Shown here: positions 1 through 11,760 of the stretch, in pieces | Layout of the letters: the number at the start of each line of letters is the position of its first letter | How positions within the stretch are numbered: the stretch's first letter is position 1 | NCBI RefSeq assembly: GCF_009727055.1 | Contig: NC_052350.1 | Location: forward strand, 20,124,365 to 20,188,364 | Direction of reading: 5' to 3' | From: Benincasa hispida | Lineage: Eukaryota; Streptophyta; Magnoliopsida; Cucurbitales; Cucurbitaceae | Length of the DNA: 64,000 nt | Position numbers and translations under genes: made by a program | Notes under the pieces: generated by a model | What the model was told of the DNA's origin: nothing | The model's database searches: none | What the model saw: only the letters and a program-made list of their open reading frames with translations

Positions 1-699
1 TCACTTTACATGTGGTTTCCATGCTATCCATCCATACTTGATCTATGTCATTAAATGTATTGGAAGTAGTGATCAGGAAAGATTTAGTTACAAGGGTAGT
101 GATGAAAGCCGCCTTGATTCCGTGCTAATACAGGAGATGGACCAGATTGAACTAAAGAGGAATTCTATTATTGAAATAACCTGTTCATGTATGCTTAAGA
201 TCTATGTGATTTAATTATATAAGGTACACAGACAAGATCTATGTGATTTAATTATAGAATGTGCTAAGATTGAACTTTAGGGTTGCACTCGAGACATTAA
301 GACCCCAAGAATGAAAATGAAGGTAAATATCAAGACTTCTTGGGCCAATTGCCCCCCAAGATTTACAAACAAAATGTGCTAAGTTGAACTCTTGGGCTGC
401 ACTCGAGACAATAAGGGCCTCGAGAATAAAAATGAAAGGTAAATCTCGGGGTTTTTGGGGCCAACTACCCTCGAGATTTACAAACAGAATGTTATAAATG
501 TTACGTTAAACAATAGAAGGTTGAAATGATAACTGAAAATTGAATGTTACGTTAAATAGTAAACATGTGGACATTTGTCTTTTAAGAATCACATTATATT
601 GATAATGAACGTACTTACAACAATTACAAAAAGGCTCTATTGGCCCATAATTGTATAGTCAGCTAACAACAAGAAAGAGGAATGTTATCTTGCCTAAGT
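1..699. other. Non-coding flank of the Mutator-like remnant
   Basis: I see no gene here. The stretch contains a direct repeat of about 22 bp (198-219 and 235-256) and the tandem duplication listed separately. Its CTCGAG/CTCGGG-rich texture returns at 7380-7660 beyond Copia A, so both pieces probably belong to one older repeat that A split. Confidence 0.5.
261..490. repeat. 115-bp tandem duplication
   Basis: Two adjacent, diverged copies (261-375 and 376-490) both start with GTGCTAAG, pass through GCACTCGAGACA and end with ATTTACAAACA. No function is visible. Confidence 0.75.
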
Positions 700-1052
700 A
701 TATCTAATGGGGATTCAGTTACATCATATTCAAAATATTTAGTACAAAATATACCGCAGTCCCCCCTGTAGACCGTTGCGGTGCATTCTTCACTCAATAT
801 ATTCTCTAGGGTGTCACCGGCAGGTTTGCCTTTGTTGAAAAGACTGCAACCTTTTCCAATAGAGCATGAAGCACTATCCGCGTGTCATCTAGCTCCTTTG
901 ACAACTTGCCATCAGATATTATCGTCATAAGAAAGTCTCATACCAATATCTGCCTGACCACCATGTCCATCACCACAAGTACCCAATGACAACCACTTAT
1001 GTTGTATGGCATGTATATGTAGTTGACATCCTTCCAATGTATGTGGTAATCT
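700..1052 (-). pseudogene. Ulp1-like C48 cysteine protease fragment, transposon-associated
   Basis: Read on the minus strand, this gives the core of a Ulp1/C48 peptidase domain. A tyrosine-rich strand (YIYMPYNISG) leads into GCHWVLVVMDM, which supplies the histidine and aspartate of the triad. A helix with KELDDTRIVLHALLEK follows, then a DCGIF-like catalytic cysteine motif near 750-765 that is reachable only with one frameshift. Stop codons interrupt it after the VRQILV stretch and near the end. Such domains occur in SUMO proteases and, in plant repeats, in Ulp1-carrying Mutator-like elements known in cucurbits. The repeat setting favours the transposon version. It is fragmentary and cannot be functional. 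Confidence 0.6.
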
Positions 1053-3257
1053 GGTTCTCCCGGAGTCTCGTTGTTTTGTAAAGATACACATTGTTCAATG
1101 CATAAAATAAGTGTTATTTAATTCTCGCATTTACTCATATCCAATAAACAAAGCTCCGTGGTTATCTTATGTGAACTTAAGCATGTATATGTGATATACA
1201 AGTGGATCATGCCTTAAGTGATAACCTAAATCGGTCTGTAGTATAAGGATTAAGGTGGGATACCTGATCCTAGTGACACTACGGATACAACCCACTTTGT
1301 AGAGGTTTGCAAGTGTTGTAAACTACTACAGATGGTAGATCCTGACCATTCATGTGGAGACATTGAGCGGGGGTGTCCTATACAAAGAGTTTGTATAAGA
1401 CATGGACCACGAGATGACTAGACTTTATATATAATGTCGTTGATACTAGAGACTTGTATCTCACCTAAACGATCATAGGTAACACGACCTCAATCCTAAG
1501 TGTTTTATGAACTCTAGTCTTTGAGGGCGGTCCTTTGATTAGTATGGGTGTGAGTGGTCAAATTGTCAACTCAACATGCCTACCTTTTTAGGGACTTGTC
1601 TAATCTGGGAGCTGGGAATTCAATCCACAAGATAGAATTCACTTCTTTCCTAAAGTAGGGATAAGTAGAGAGATTGCTGCCTTAAGGGCTGATTCCGGGG
1701 CTTGAACATAGTAGCCACAACTTCTCTTTGAAAGAGGAGACTCAGTCATAGTAGGACTATGATTTATGTTCATTAGAGGGATCAGTGGTACTTAAGGAGA
1801 CAGATGTAACTACAGGGGCATAACGGTTATTGGGCCAACTGTACTTACGAGCGATCTGTGAAGGATTGTCACACTGCTGATTGGTTAAGATAGACCCATA
1901 ATATATCTATAGTGAGGAGAGTTCAGCTGTCGATCTTTAGTGAAGTGCCTGGCAGTTAACGGATGGTGGATCCTGTGACTAAAGAGTTTAGTTAGTTATT
2001 CACGTACTGTTGGAGCTTCGGATCATCAGGTCCATAAGGTCCCCTTGGTAGCTTGGATTCTATTGAGGATTAGTTCTTGGTGTTGGTTTGAAAAGTTCAA
2101 ATTGACAAAAGGTATATGATATAATCGGTATGATGTATAAGATACATCTAGTGAAGGATTGATGTAAATGAGATTTGCATTAAGTACCATGGAATAGAAA
2201 AATAACTATGGTTTATATGTTTCATGAGATGAAATATTAAAACTATAGGTTATAAATATAGTATGATAAGTGTTGTTATTCATTTATATTTATAAAAATA
2301 TTAATTATTAGATAATTAATACTTTTTTCTTTTAAATAACCAAAGTAGTGGGTGGATCATGGTAACCGTGAGTTTAAAAGGAAAGTGGTTTCCTATTTGA
2401 AAAGAGTTTTTACAAAATTTTGAAAAGGAATTTGAGTTTTCTCTCCGGTGAAAAAGAAACTCACGAAAGTCGTCAAGTAAATAAAGATTTACTAAACAAA
2501 CGACTGGGCAAGCTAAAACGATCATGCAGGTGCGAGCTAATGACTTCGTACAGTGTTTACTAAACGATCGCATAGCTTTGCTAGACGATCGCTGGCTCAA
2601 GGTAAACGTTCGTGTAGAGTTTGTACGTAAAGGACCAAGCTAAACGATAGAGCTAAACGATCGCATAGTTTTTGCTAGACGATCGCATAGTTTTATTCTA
2701 AACGATTGGGCATCACTATACGATAGATCTCGACTTCTCCCACTTGCCCAGTCTGTATACGCAATCGTTTCTTTCCTCCGTTCGTCTACCTCACACCAAG
2801 TTCGAACAGAGCCCAACCTCTTAGATTCTCCACCGAGAATACCAAGGACACCTTGTTTGTGGTGTCAGGACTCAACTCGACACCGTCGAGGTTTTCTGGA
2901 GGCCGTTCGTGTGTTTGTGGAAGCCATTCGTTGTGCGGAGGAGTTCGTGACCGAGGAGATTGTTAGGACGAGCACGAAGTGTTCGTGCTTATGTTCGTGC
3001 GGTGTTGCAATCGTTTAGATCGAGCGCTCGTGGTTGCTGTTGTTGATCAGAGTGTGCAACGGAGCGTGGAGACATTTCTGTCGATGTGTGTAGAGTTTGT
3101 CTCTTTGTACATTTTTTATTCATGCTGTAATTTCTGGAATTATTTGCATAACTGTTTATGTTTAAAGTCGACTGGAAATGTATTTTTGATTCATGATTAT
3201 AATTTGGAATAGTCTTGTTCCGCTGCTCACGGAAATCTCGAGTGTCGATTTCCTTTA
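1053..3257 (+). repeat. 5' LTR of Copia A
   Basis: It aligns along its length with 5056-7268. It ends GATTTCCTTTA just before the primer-binding site; the related Copia C LTR ends CCTTCA. The canonical TGTTGGG start seen in the 3' copy is missing or altered. A CGATCG array lies in its last third. Confidence 0.85.
2500..2715. repeat. CGATCG palindrome array in the A 5' LTR
   Basis: About ten spaced copies of a degenerate unit (A)CTAAACGATCGCATAG-like are present, four with an exact CGATCG. They lie roughly 550-750 bp before the LTR end. Several units show CG changed to TG or CA, as expected from methylation decay. Confidence 0.8.
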
Positions 3258-3259
3258 AT

Positions 3260-3271
3260 TGGTACCAGAGC
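3260..3271 (+). other. Primer-binding site of Copia A (initiator tRNA-Met type)
   Basis: TGGTACCAGAGC lies two bases after the LTR end. The usual plant Copia form is TGGTATCAGAGC; one base differs. It is joined directly to RT coding sequence. Confidence 0.75.
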
Positions 3272-4410
3272 TTGTTGATCCACCTGATGAGGTAAGACCT
3301 ATTGGGTGCAAGTGGATCTATAAGCGAATAAGAGGTGTAGATAGAAAGGTGTAAACCTTTAAGGCTAGACTCATGGCAAACAGTTATACCCAGGTTGAAG
3401 GAGTTGACTATGAGGAAACTTTCTCACCTATTGTCATGCTTAAGTCTATCCAGATTCTCCTGTTCATAGCCACATTTTATGATTATGAAATATGATAAAT
3501 GGGCATCAAGACTGCCTTTCTGAATGGTAGTCTTGAGGAGACCATCTATATGACTCAACCAGAGGGGTTCGTAGTTCCAGATCAAGAGCAAAGAGTTTGC
3601 AAGCTTAATAGGTCCATTTATGGGCTGAAACAAGCTTCTCGATCTTGGAACATCAGATTTGACACTACTGTCAAGTCATTTGACTTTGACCAGAATGTTG
3701 ATGAGCCTTGTGTTTACAAGAAGATCATCAACAGCTCAGTAGCTTTCTAGTACTGTATGTGGATGATATTCTACTCATTGGGAATGATGTAGGATATTCG
3801 ACTGACATTAAGAGTTGGTTAGCTGCCCAGTTCCAAATGAAAGATTTGGGTGAGGCACAGTACGTTCCCAGGATCCAGATCATTCAGGATCACAAGAACA
3901 AATGGTTAGCCTTGTCTCAAGCATCGTACATTGATCAAATGTTGTTCAGGTATAGGATGCAGGATTCAAAGAGAGGTTTGTTACCTTTCAGGCATGAAAT
4001 CGTTCTGTCTAAGGATCAATTTCCTAAGACACCTCAAGAAGTTGAAGAGATGAGACGGATTCCCTATGCTTCTGCTGCAGGAAGCTTAATGTACGCAATG
4101 TTGTGTACTCGACCCGACAGTTGCTATGCAGTAGGGATTGTTAATGGGTATCAGTCCAATCCAGGATTTAATTACTAGACAACTGTCAAGACGATCCTCA
4201 AGTATCTTCAGAGAACAAGGGACTACATGCTTGTGTATGGAGATAAGGATCTGATCCTTACAGGATACACGGACTCTGACTTTCAGACCGATCGAGATTC
4301 TCGCAAATCGACATTGGGATCAGTGTTTACTCTAAATGGAGGGGTTGTAGTTTGACGAAGCATCAAGCAAGGGTGCATCGCGGACTCCACTATGGAGGCC
4401 GGGTATGTAG
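3272..4410 (+). pseudogene. Copia A reverse transcriptase, broken
   Basis: This codes for the Ty1/copia reverse transcriptase that would copy element RNA into cDNA. It begins at the LVDPPD linker and runs through KARLMA, the AFLNGSLEETIYMTQPEGF region and IYGLKQASRSW. The catalytic YVDDILLIGN is at about 3757-3786, followed by the connection domain to about 4360. Damage includes a stop at 3343, a stop replacing part of QIDVK before 3499, a one-base frameshift near 3749 that separates SVAF from LVLYVDD, and a TAG near 4175. Copia C carries the same protein with few changes. It stops at the first adapter, where RNase H coding is interrupted. Confidence 0.9.
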
Positions 4411-4448
4411 CTGTCTCTTATACACATCTAGATGTGTATAAGAGACAG
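4411..4448. other. Nextera mate-pair junction adapter (artefact)
   Basis: CTGTCTCTTATACACATCT is followed directly by its own reverse complement, 38 bp in total. This is the Tn5 mosaic-end circularisation adapter of Nextera mate-pair libraries, not plant DNA. It interrupts RNase H coding. Confidence 0.98.
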
Positions 4449-4552
4449 CAGCGGGGCTGTGGCAAATTCAAAGGAGCCTCAGAGTCATCGTCGGGGCAAG
4501 CATATAGAACGAAAATACTACTTGATCAGGGAGATTGTGCATCGCGGTGATG
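4449..4552 (+). other. Misplaced RNase H read segment between two adapters
   Basis: This 104-bp piece repeats, with a few differences, the RNase H sequence found at about 4726-4829 (GGGGCTGTGG through ATCGCGGTGATG). Both ends abut junction adapters. It is best read as a mate-pair read tail from this or another copy that was assembled in place, not as a real duplication. Confidence 0.9.
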
Positions 4553-4590
4553 CTGTCTCTTATACACATCTAGATGTGTATAAGAGACAG
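4553..4590. other. Nextera mate-pair junction adapter (artefact)
   Basis: This is an exact second copy of the same 38-bp inverted adapter, 104 bp after the first. Confidence 0.98.
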
Positions 4591-4890
4591 AGATGCCACT
4601 ATGGAGGCTAAGTATGTAGCTACTTGTGAAGTAGCTAAAGAGGCTATTTGGCTGAGGAAGTTCTTTATAGATTTGGAAGTTGTTCCAAATATGGATTTTC
4701 CTATCACTCTTTATTGTGATAACAACGGGGCTGTGGAAAATTCGAAGGAGCCTCGGAGTCATCGTCGAGGCAAGCATATAGAGCGAAAATACTACTTGAT
4801 CAGGGAGATTATGTGTCGCGGTGATGTGATAGTCACGAAGATCGCACGGAGCACAATGTTACTAATTCCTTTACAAAGCCCTCACGGCTA
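4591..4890 (+). pseudogene. Copia A RNase H, C-terminal part
   Basis: This is the C-terminal half of a Ty1/copia RNase H, the domain that degrades the RNA strand during reverse transcription. It begins at the TMEAKYVA motif, where Copia usually has TEAEY. It continues through KEAIWLRKFF, the catalytic-aspartate segment LYCDNNGAV and the HRRGKHIERKYYLIRE block. The last ~20 codons diverge after a frameshift near 4855. The N-terminal half lies before the first adapter at 4411, so the domain is split by artefacts and may be less broken in the genome. Confidence 0.85.
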
Positions 4891-5044
4891 AAGTGTTCGA
4901 GGGTCACTTGGAGAGGCTGGGTCTGCGGGACATGCGACATCTTATCTAGGGCAAGTGAGAGATGATAATGGGGTATGCCTTAGTTTATTGTATATTGTAC
5001 ATTTTTATATTGTATTGTACGTTAGTCTCCCGAGTCATTAGGAC

Positions 5045-5055
5045 AAATGGGAGAT
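5045..5055 (+). other. Polypurine tract of Copia A
   Basis: AAATGGGAGAT abuts TGTTGGG, the start of the 3' LTR. The 155 bp before it (4891-5044) are untranslated and otherwise featureless. Confidence 0.75.
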
Positions 5056-7268
5056 TGTTGGGATTGGTGTCCTAATTCTCCCGGAGTCTCGTTGTTTTAT
5101 AAAGATACACATTGTTCAATGAATAAAATAAGTGTTATTTAATTCTGGCATTTACTCATATCCAATAAACAAAGCTCCTTGGTTATCTTATGTGAACTTA
5201 AGCATGTATATGTGATATAAAAGTGGATCATGCCTTAAGTGATAACCTAAATCGGTCTGTAGTATGAAGATTAAGGTGGGATACCTGATCCTGCTGACAC
5301 TATGGATACGGCCCGCTTTGTAGAGGTTTGCAAGTGTTGTAAACTACTACAGATGGTAGATCCTGACCATTCATGTGGAGACATGGAGCGGGGGTATCCT
5401 ATACAAAGAGTTTGTATAAGACATGGACCACGAGATGACTAGACTCTATATATAACGCCGTTGATAGTAGAGACTTGCATCTCACCTAAATGACTATAGG
5501 TGACATGACCTCAATCCTGAGTGTTTTGTGAACTCCTGCCTTTGAGGGAGGTCCTTTGATTAGTATGGGTGAGAGTGGCCAGATTGTCAACTCAAAATAC
5601 CCACCTTTTTGGGGACTTGTTTGATCTGGGAGCTAGGAACTCAATCTACAAGATGGAATTCACTTCTTTCCCGAAGCAGGGATAAGTAGAGAGATTACTC
5701 CCTTAAGGGCTGATTCTGGGGCTTGAACATAGTGGCTGCAACTTCTCTTTGGAAGAAAAGACTCAGTCATAGTAGGACTATGATTTATGTTCATTATAGA
5801 AATCAGTGGTACTTAAGAAGACAGTTGTAACTACAGGGAAATAACGGTTATTGACTCAGCTGTACTTACAAGCGATCTGTGAAGGGTTGTCATACTGCTG
5901 ATTGGTTAAGATGGACACATAATATATATGTAGTGAGGAGAGTTTAGCTGTCGATCTTTAGTGGAGTGCCTGACAGTTAACGGATGGTGGATCCCGTGAC
6001 TAAAGAGTTTGGTCAGTTATTCACGTACCGTTGGAGCTTCGGATCTACAGGTCCATGAGGTCCCCTTGGTAGCTTGGATTCTATTGAGAATTAGTTCTTT
6101 GTGTTGATTTGAAATGTTCAAATTGACAAGAGCTATTTTAATTATATATGATATAATCGGTATGATGTATAAGATACATCTAGTGGAGGATTGATGTAAA
6201 TGAGATTTACATTAAGTACCATGGAATAGAAAAAGAACTATGGTTTATATGTTTCATGATATGAAATATTAAAACTATAGGTTATAAATTTAGTATGATA
6301 AGTTGGTTATCATTTCTATTTATAATAATATTAATTATTAGATAATTAATACTTTTTCTTTTAAATAACCAAAGTAGTGGGTGGTTATTGGATTATCGTA
6401 ACCGTGAGTTTAAAAGGAAAGTGGTTTCCTATTTTGAAAAGAGTTTTTACAAAAGTTTGAAAAGGAATTTGAGTTTTCTCTCTGGTGAAAAAGAAACTGA
6501 CGGAAGTCGTCAAGTAAATACAGATTTACTAAACAACGGCTGGGCGAGCTAAACAATCGTGCAGATGCGAGCTAAACGATCGTGCAGTGTTTACTAAACG
6601 ATCGCATAGCTTTGCTAGACGATCGCTGGTTTAAGGTAAACGATCATGTAGAGTCTGTATGCGACATACCGAGCTAAACGATCGCATAGTTTTTCCTAGA
6701 CGATTGCTTAGTTTTATTTAAACGATTGGACATCGACATATACGATAGGTCTCCGACTTCTCCCACTTGTCCAGTCATGTACGCGATCATTCTTTCCTCC
6801 GTTCGTCTGCCTCACACCAAGTCCAAACAGAGCCCACCCTCTGGATTCTCACACCGAAAATACCAAGGTCGCCTTGTTGGTGGTGTCAGACTCAACTCGA
6901 CACCGTCGAGGTTTTTTGGAGGCCTTTCGTGGTGCTGTGGAGTCCGTTCGATGTTGCGGAGGAGTTTGTGAATGAGGAGATCGTTGAGGACAAGTGCAAA
7001 GTGTTCGTGCGGTGTTGCGACCATGTAGATCGAGCGCTTGTTGTTGTTGTCATTCGATCAGAGTGCGCAACGAAGCGTGGAGACATTTCTGCCGATGTGT
7101 GTAGAGTTTGTCTCTTTGTACATTTGTTATTAATGCTGTAATTTCTGGAATTATTTGCATAACTGTTTATGTTTAAAGTCGACTGTAAATGTATTGTTGA
7201 TTCATGATTGTAATTTGGAATAGTCTTGTTCCACTACTCACGAAAATCTCGAGTGTCGATTTCCTTTA
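5056..7268 (+). repeat. 3' LTR of Copia A
   Basis: It starts TGTTGGGATTGG and ends TTTCCTTTA. It is about 2.2 kb long and similar throughout to 1053-3257, with scattered substitutions and small indels that suggest an old insertion. ACATC follows it and may be the target-site duplication. Confidence 0.88.
6540..6735. repeat. CGATCG palindrome array in the A 3' LTR
   Basis: This is the counterpart of 2500-2715. Several units read CTAAACGATCGCATAG or CTAAACGATCGTGCAG, four with exact CGATCG and the rest decayed. Confidence 0.8.
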
Positions 7269-9440
7269 ACATCGTCGTTAGTAGATGGTTCTTAGTCACG
7301 AATGCCATCTGTCACACTAACCACAATCCTTACATTTAACTCAACAATCAAGTAGGAAAAACAACAACAAAACAATACACATATATCTAGAATTTGTCTT
7401 AAATCTCGATGAAGAACTTGGTGGAAAACTTGCCCGAGATTATACCCTAATAATGAAGAACTCGGGCCATTTACACCAACATGCCATGAGATTAAGGTTT
7501 TCATCCCATTTTGTATAAAATCTCGGGGATGAACTCGGGCTACATTTACCCCGAGATTGTATAAAATTCCCAAAACTAAAAAAAAAATAAACCAAATCTT
7601 GGTACACATCCAAATGATCTCGAGCCCACCTCATCAAATTTTGGCTGAGATTCAAACAAATTCAATCGAAATAGAATGAGAAAATTCCAGAAAATCATCT
7701 ATAAGAGACTATATATAGAAAAAACAAACAAATATTGAAACATATACAATCATTCAGCCATATTTCATTATATATGAAAAGGTTAGGAGTATTAACCTAT
7801 ACTTTAGATACATTTAAAAACCCTAAGATACTTTTAATTATAAATGAAACAATATACTTAAAGAAGTAAATACCTCTAAAATAAGTAAGCTTAAGGATGC
7901 AAATAACCGTGGGGAAGGAAATTTACACAAAGAAAGCAGGGATATCTCTGGTAAGTTGAGGAGCTGGATCGTCTAAAAGGTTTCCGTATATATGAAAGGA
8001 TTCTTTAAAAGCATGGGTAATTTCGTCCTTTTACATGACTAGATAATTTGAATCATTACATTTTAAACACAATCTTAGGCTCCATCTCACCCGACAAGGC
8101 CCGAGAAAAACCAATTCTACAAAATTTCAGAAAGTGTGTTATTTTTTAAATTTGAAAACTAAAGGGGGTTATTTTGGACGACTTCCCCTTTTTCTACCAA
8201 TAAGTCAATTAATTTAGAATCAATATTTTTTCATCCTCCTAGATCATATATATTATATACATAATGCACTATAGATGTCTCATTATCATTACTAATCTCA
8301 TAATTATTTTCTATTTTTTGTCTTTCCTCCTCACTCTCTAGTTTTTTTTTTTCATTCACATACTTAATTTTCATCTACTATTTTTGTTTCATCTTTCTAT
8401 TTGTCTATAACTATAATTTCTTCTATTATTTTATCAGTTTTATTACTTTTAATTCTAATATAAATTTATCAATATCACATTTTTTAGATTCAATCAATTT
8501 TCTACCCTTATTTTTTTCTTGAACATTTCATATCCAGATTCATATTTTTTAGTAGACATATTAATATTCTAAGTATTTAAATATAAACAAATTTTAGATG
8601 TTAAGTTATTGAATAATCAATAATATGTTTTTTTTTCTCAAAAAAGGTAAAAGAATTTGAACGAAGAAAACTTGAACTTTGGAACAGCTAGATTGAGTTG
8701 AGGAAATAATTTCTGCTATAGCAATTGTTAATCAAACTTAGACTCGTGAGGCCACACACAATATTGATGAAAATCGGAGAGTCGAGAGAGATTTAGAGAG
8801 AGGGAAAGAATTTAAGTTAAAATGAATCTAACCTACAATACGTAATATATTTATGAGGGGAATTGAAAGGGTTTTAGTTTCAAAGTAAATAAATAAATAA
8901 GAAATATGAAAGGTCTTCAACTCTGCCAACGTAAACCTATGAGAGTTTTGAGGAGTTATATTAAAAGGAGATTTGAAAGAAATTATGAACAAAAAGATAA
9001 AAGCTTAATAAATTTGAAATATCAAGTAATCAAAATTGAGAGAGTTTATGAGTCCATAAATTATGGATTTTTTTGTAGTGGTTTGTATTTTCAATATTAT
9101 AAGAAAAATTTTATGAAAAGTGATAAGTATATTATTTTATATTTTAAATTTAATTTCATTAAAAGATAAATTAAAAAAATACCAATATTATAAAATATCT
9201 ATATATGTATATGAAAAATATGAAGTCTTTCTAAAATGAGGTCCTTAGTCAATCACTTCACTGTACTTATAGCTTAAACCAATCCTCTACATGAGCTAGA
9301 ATGGTTGAGAATAAATAGTTTTACTTTGGAAGCTACACTTAAACCCACTAAATTTAAATTTTCTACCATGGTGATTTCCTAGATAAAACTGGGAAGGGAA
9401 GGACCATCAAGCTATTGTAAGTTAGATATCTTTCCCTTTT
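7269..9440. other. AT-rich intergenic DNA, no gene seen
   Basis: The first 400 bp resemble the CTCGAG/CTCGGG-rich sequence at 261-490 and are probably the other side of the Mutator-like host of Copia A. The remainder has homopolymers and low-complexity AT runs. An open frame at 8906-9169 has AT-driven composition, no recognisable domain and no support, so I do not call it. Confidence 0.6.
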
Positions 9441-9471
9441 TTGTCTTAATAATGCCTACAATATCATACGT

Positions 9472-10390
9472 ACTTTGAGCAATACTTAAGGTTGCATCTA
9501 ACTCTCATGCTTTTCCTTCTTCTACACATCAAAAAATAATTTTTTAATAATTTTTTAAAAAAATGAATTGCCATGTGTCAATTTTTGATTAAGTGCAGCA
9601 ACCAACAAGGGTTGTGTGAAGCCCGCACCCAAGTTTTTTTCACTCTTAGCAATACTTAGGTGTAGACTAAGTCTCATGCTTCCCCTTCTCCTATATACAA
9701 AAAAATATTTTTAAAATAATTAAAAAATATATTGTCACGTGGTAATTTTTAATTGAATGTAGAAAGGGATGCACTAAGGCCCCACTCAAGTTTTTTCCAT
9801 TTGAGCTAGGTAGCATTAAATGTCATGCTTCCTATTTTTCTACCTACACCAAAAAAAATAATTTTTTAATAATTTTTTTTTAAAAAATGAATTACAACAT
9901 GACAATTTTTAATTGAGTGGAGTAGTCAACAATGACAACATAATAGATAGGTTGCACCAAGTTTTTTGTATTTTGTATTTTTTTTTTTTTTTACTTTGAG
10001 CAATATTTGGGTGCAGTCTAAGTTCCATGCTCTCCCTTCTTCTACACATTAAAAATATAATTTTTTAATAATTTAAAAAATGAATTGGCACGTGACAAAT
10101 TTTACTTAGTGCAGGGATGCACAATAAGTTGCACCCAAGTTTTTCCGACCTTGAACAAGGTTGCATCAAGCCCCATGCTCCTCGTTCTTCTGCACACAAA
10201 AAAAATATTTTTAATAATTTTTTAAAACATGAATTCTTACATGATAATTTTTTATAGGCTGCCCCTAAATTCCATGTTTCCCTTCTCTATGCACACCAAG
10301 AAAATATTTTTTAAAAAAAATGAATTACCATGTGGTAATTTTTAATTGGTGTAGCAGAACGTAGCTAGGGTAGGCTTCACCCAAGTTTGT
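9472..10390. repeat. Degenerate ~165-bp repeat, block 1
   Basis: Five to six diverged units start near 9472, 9645, 9798, 9993, 10148 and 10255. Each has TTTGAGCAATACTTAGG, then a CTCATGCT / CTTCTTCTACACA segment, an A/T-rich run, a short palindrome of the form ATTGCCAYRTGGCAAT, a TTTTTAATTGAGTG segment, and GTTGCACCCAAG before the next unit. There is no coding potential. It could be a decayed satellite or a tandem array of MITE-like units. Confidence 0.75.
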
Positions 10391-11760
10391 TCTTAGGCTT
10401 TATTTAGTTAACGTTTTTTAAGTTGAAAAGATATACGTAGCAAATTTATAAATGAAGCTTAGCTAAAATGTCGATTAAAAATTGATTATGAAGCATTTTT
10501 TTTTTTTGTTGCATACTCAATTTTGACTCTATAAAAATAAAAATGACATTAAATTAAATTACAATTTGATATGTGACAAAAAAATTTTTGATTAATTTTT
10601 AAAAATATTTTAATTTTTTTCTGGTATGAGTAATGAGGGGAATCAAAAACAAAGTATTGCCCTTAGACAAAATTAAACCAAGAAAACTTTTTCCTTAAAT
10701 TTTCTTAAACTAAACAATTACACATGTCCATACATTCTTTCCTTAAATTGTGAATTGGTTTTCTTCTTTTTTTTTTTTCAACTTTTTATTTATTTATTTA
10801 TTTATTATATTATTAAGAAAGGTGTCCCATTGTAGTCCTTATACTTTCATTAGTCCAATTTTAGTTCCTATACTTACAATAAATCTTAAATTTAGTCTTT
10901 AAAGGTTAAATTTTTTCGATATTCATTAAATAATAATAATAATTTTTATTCAAGAAAATAAAATATGTGAATATATTTGAAAATTTATAGTAAAAAGATT
11001 ACAAATAACAAAAAGTTTTTTAAGAAATGAACAATTAACTAAAATTGATTACTAAATTTCAGAGTTATTGAAAATAAAGAAATTAAAATTGGAAAATTGA
11101 AAGTAGAAGGACTAAAATTGAAGAAACTTCAAAGTATAGGGACGAAAAGTAGTGTTCTAACCTTTTGTTTTCAATTTATTTTATTTATTCATTATTCATT
11201 CTTCATTATTATTATTATTGAAAAAAAGGTGATGAAATCTTATTTATATAAATTGACTTCTAATTTAGAAATTTGCAAATCTCATAAAAAAAGTGCACGA
11301 TGTTGTCAGGTATCCCTCCTCCACCACCGCCCCACCCTCACCCTCACCCTGATTCTGATTAGGTGTCCTGTGTATTTGTATCCTATGTAAATAATTTGCA
11401 TGTTACAAAAAAAAGGATTGCATAGGGTGGATGCACATGCAAAGGGAAAAAAGATTGTTGCTCACCATATACCACACATCTATAGATCAACCATCATCAC
11501 GGCCACAAACTACTCTTTCTGTATAGGAATTTGCCACTCCCCTTCAAGCGCAAGCGATTGGAAAAAAGAAGGAAGATAAAAGCTAGCTAGGAAAGAATTT
11601 TGTTCTTGCTTTTCTTTCTTTCCTTTTTATTCGATACAATTCGTTTCGATCTCTTTTAATAGAAAGAATATTTTCATCTATCCCTCTTAAATAGGATCTT
11701 TTTTAATTTGAGAAATGAAAAGATGGTTGCAACTAAAATTGTACCCCTTTGAGCAAAAGT
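10391..11760. other. AT-rich spacer between the repeat blocks
   Basis: No gene is visible. Simple repeats are present, including TTTA repeats near 10785-10805 and CACCCT repeats near 11330-11350. The start (TTAGGCTTTATTTAGTTAACG) is repeated at about 12427 after block 2, so the 165-bp blocks and their right flank appear to be parts of a larger duplication. Confidence 0.55.

Larger units (their letters stand above)
1053..7268 (+). mobile_element. Copia element A, internally deleted LTR retrotransposon
   Basis: Two LTRs of about 2.2 kb flank only 1.8 kb of internal sequence, which codes for part of the reverse transcriptase and RNase H. Gag, protease and integrase are gone. LTRs and RT match Copia C at 44255-55841, so both belong to one family. 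The 5' edge is uncertain: LTR similarity begins around 1053, but ACATC at 1026-1030 matches ACATC at 7269-7273 and may be the target duplication. In that case the first ~22 bp of the LTR have diverged. Two sequencing adapters lie inside the element. Confidence 0.85.

Noticed and set aside
700..1052. A functional host SUMO protease gene
   Set aside because: Stops and a frameshift break the domain, no exon structure is visible, and the flanks are repeats.
3260..3271. tRNA genes suggested by tRNA-like 12-mers
   Set aside because: All cases (also 28085, 56535, 62812) are primer-binding sites beside LTRs; no cloverleaf can be drawn.
4411..4590. Tn5/IS50 mosaic ends suggesting a bacterial transposon
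   Set aside because: The 19-bp ends are back to back with no transposon between them and recur at five sites bounding read-like fragments. That is the library adapter, not an insertion.
8906..9169. 87-codon open frame as a gene
   Set aside because: Composition follows the AT-rich DNA, there is no domain, no conserved neighbour and no promoter evidence.
11320..11350. CACCCT repeats as an interstitial telomere
   Set aside because: The unit is not TTTAGGG/CCCTAAA and only about four copies occur.
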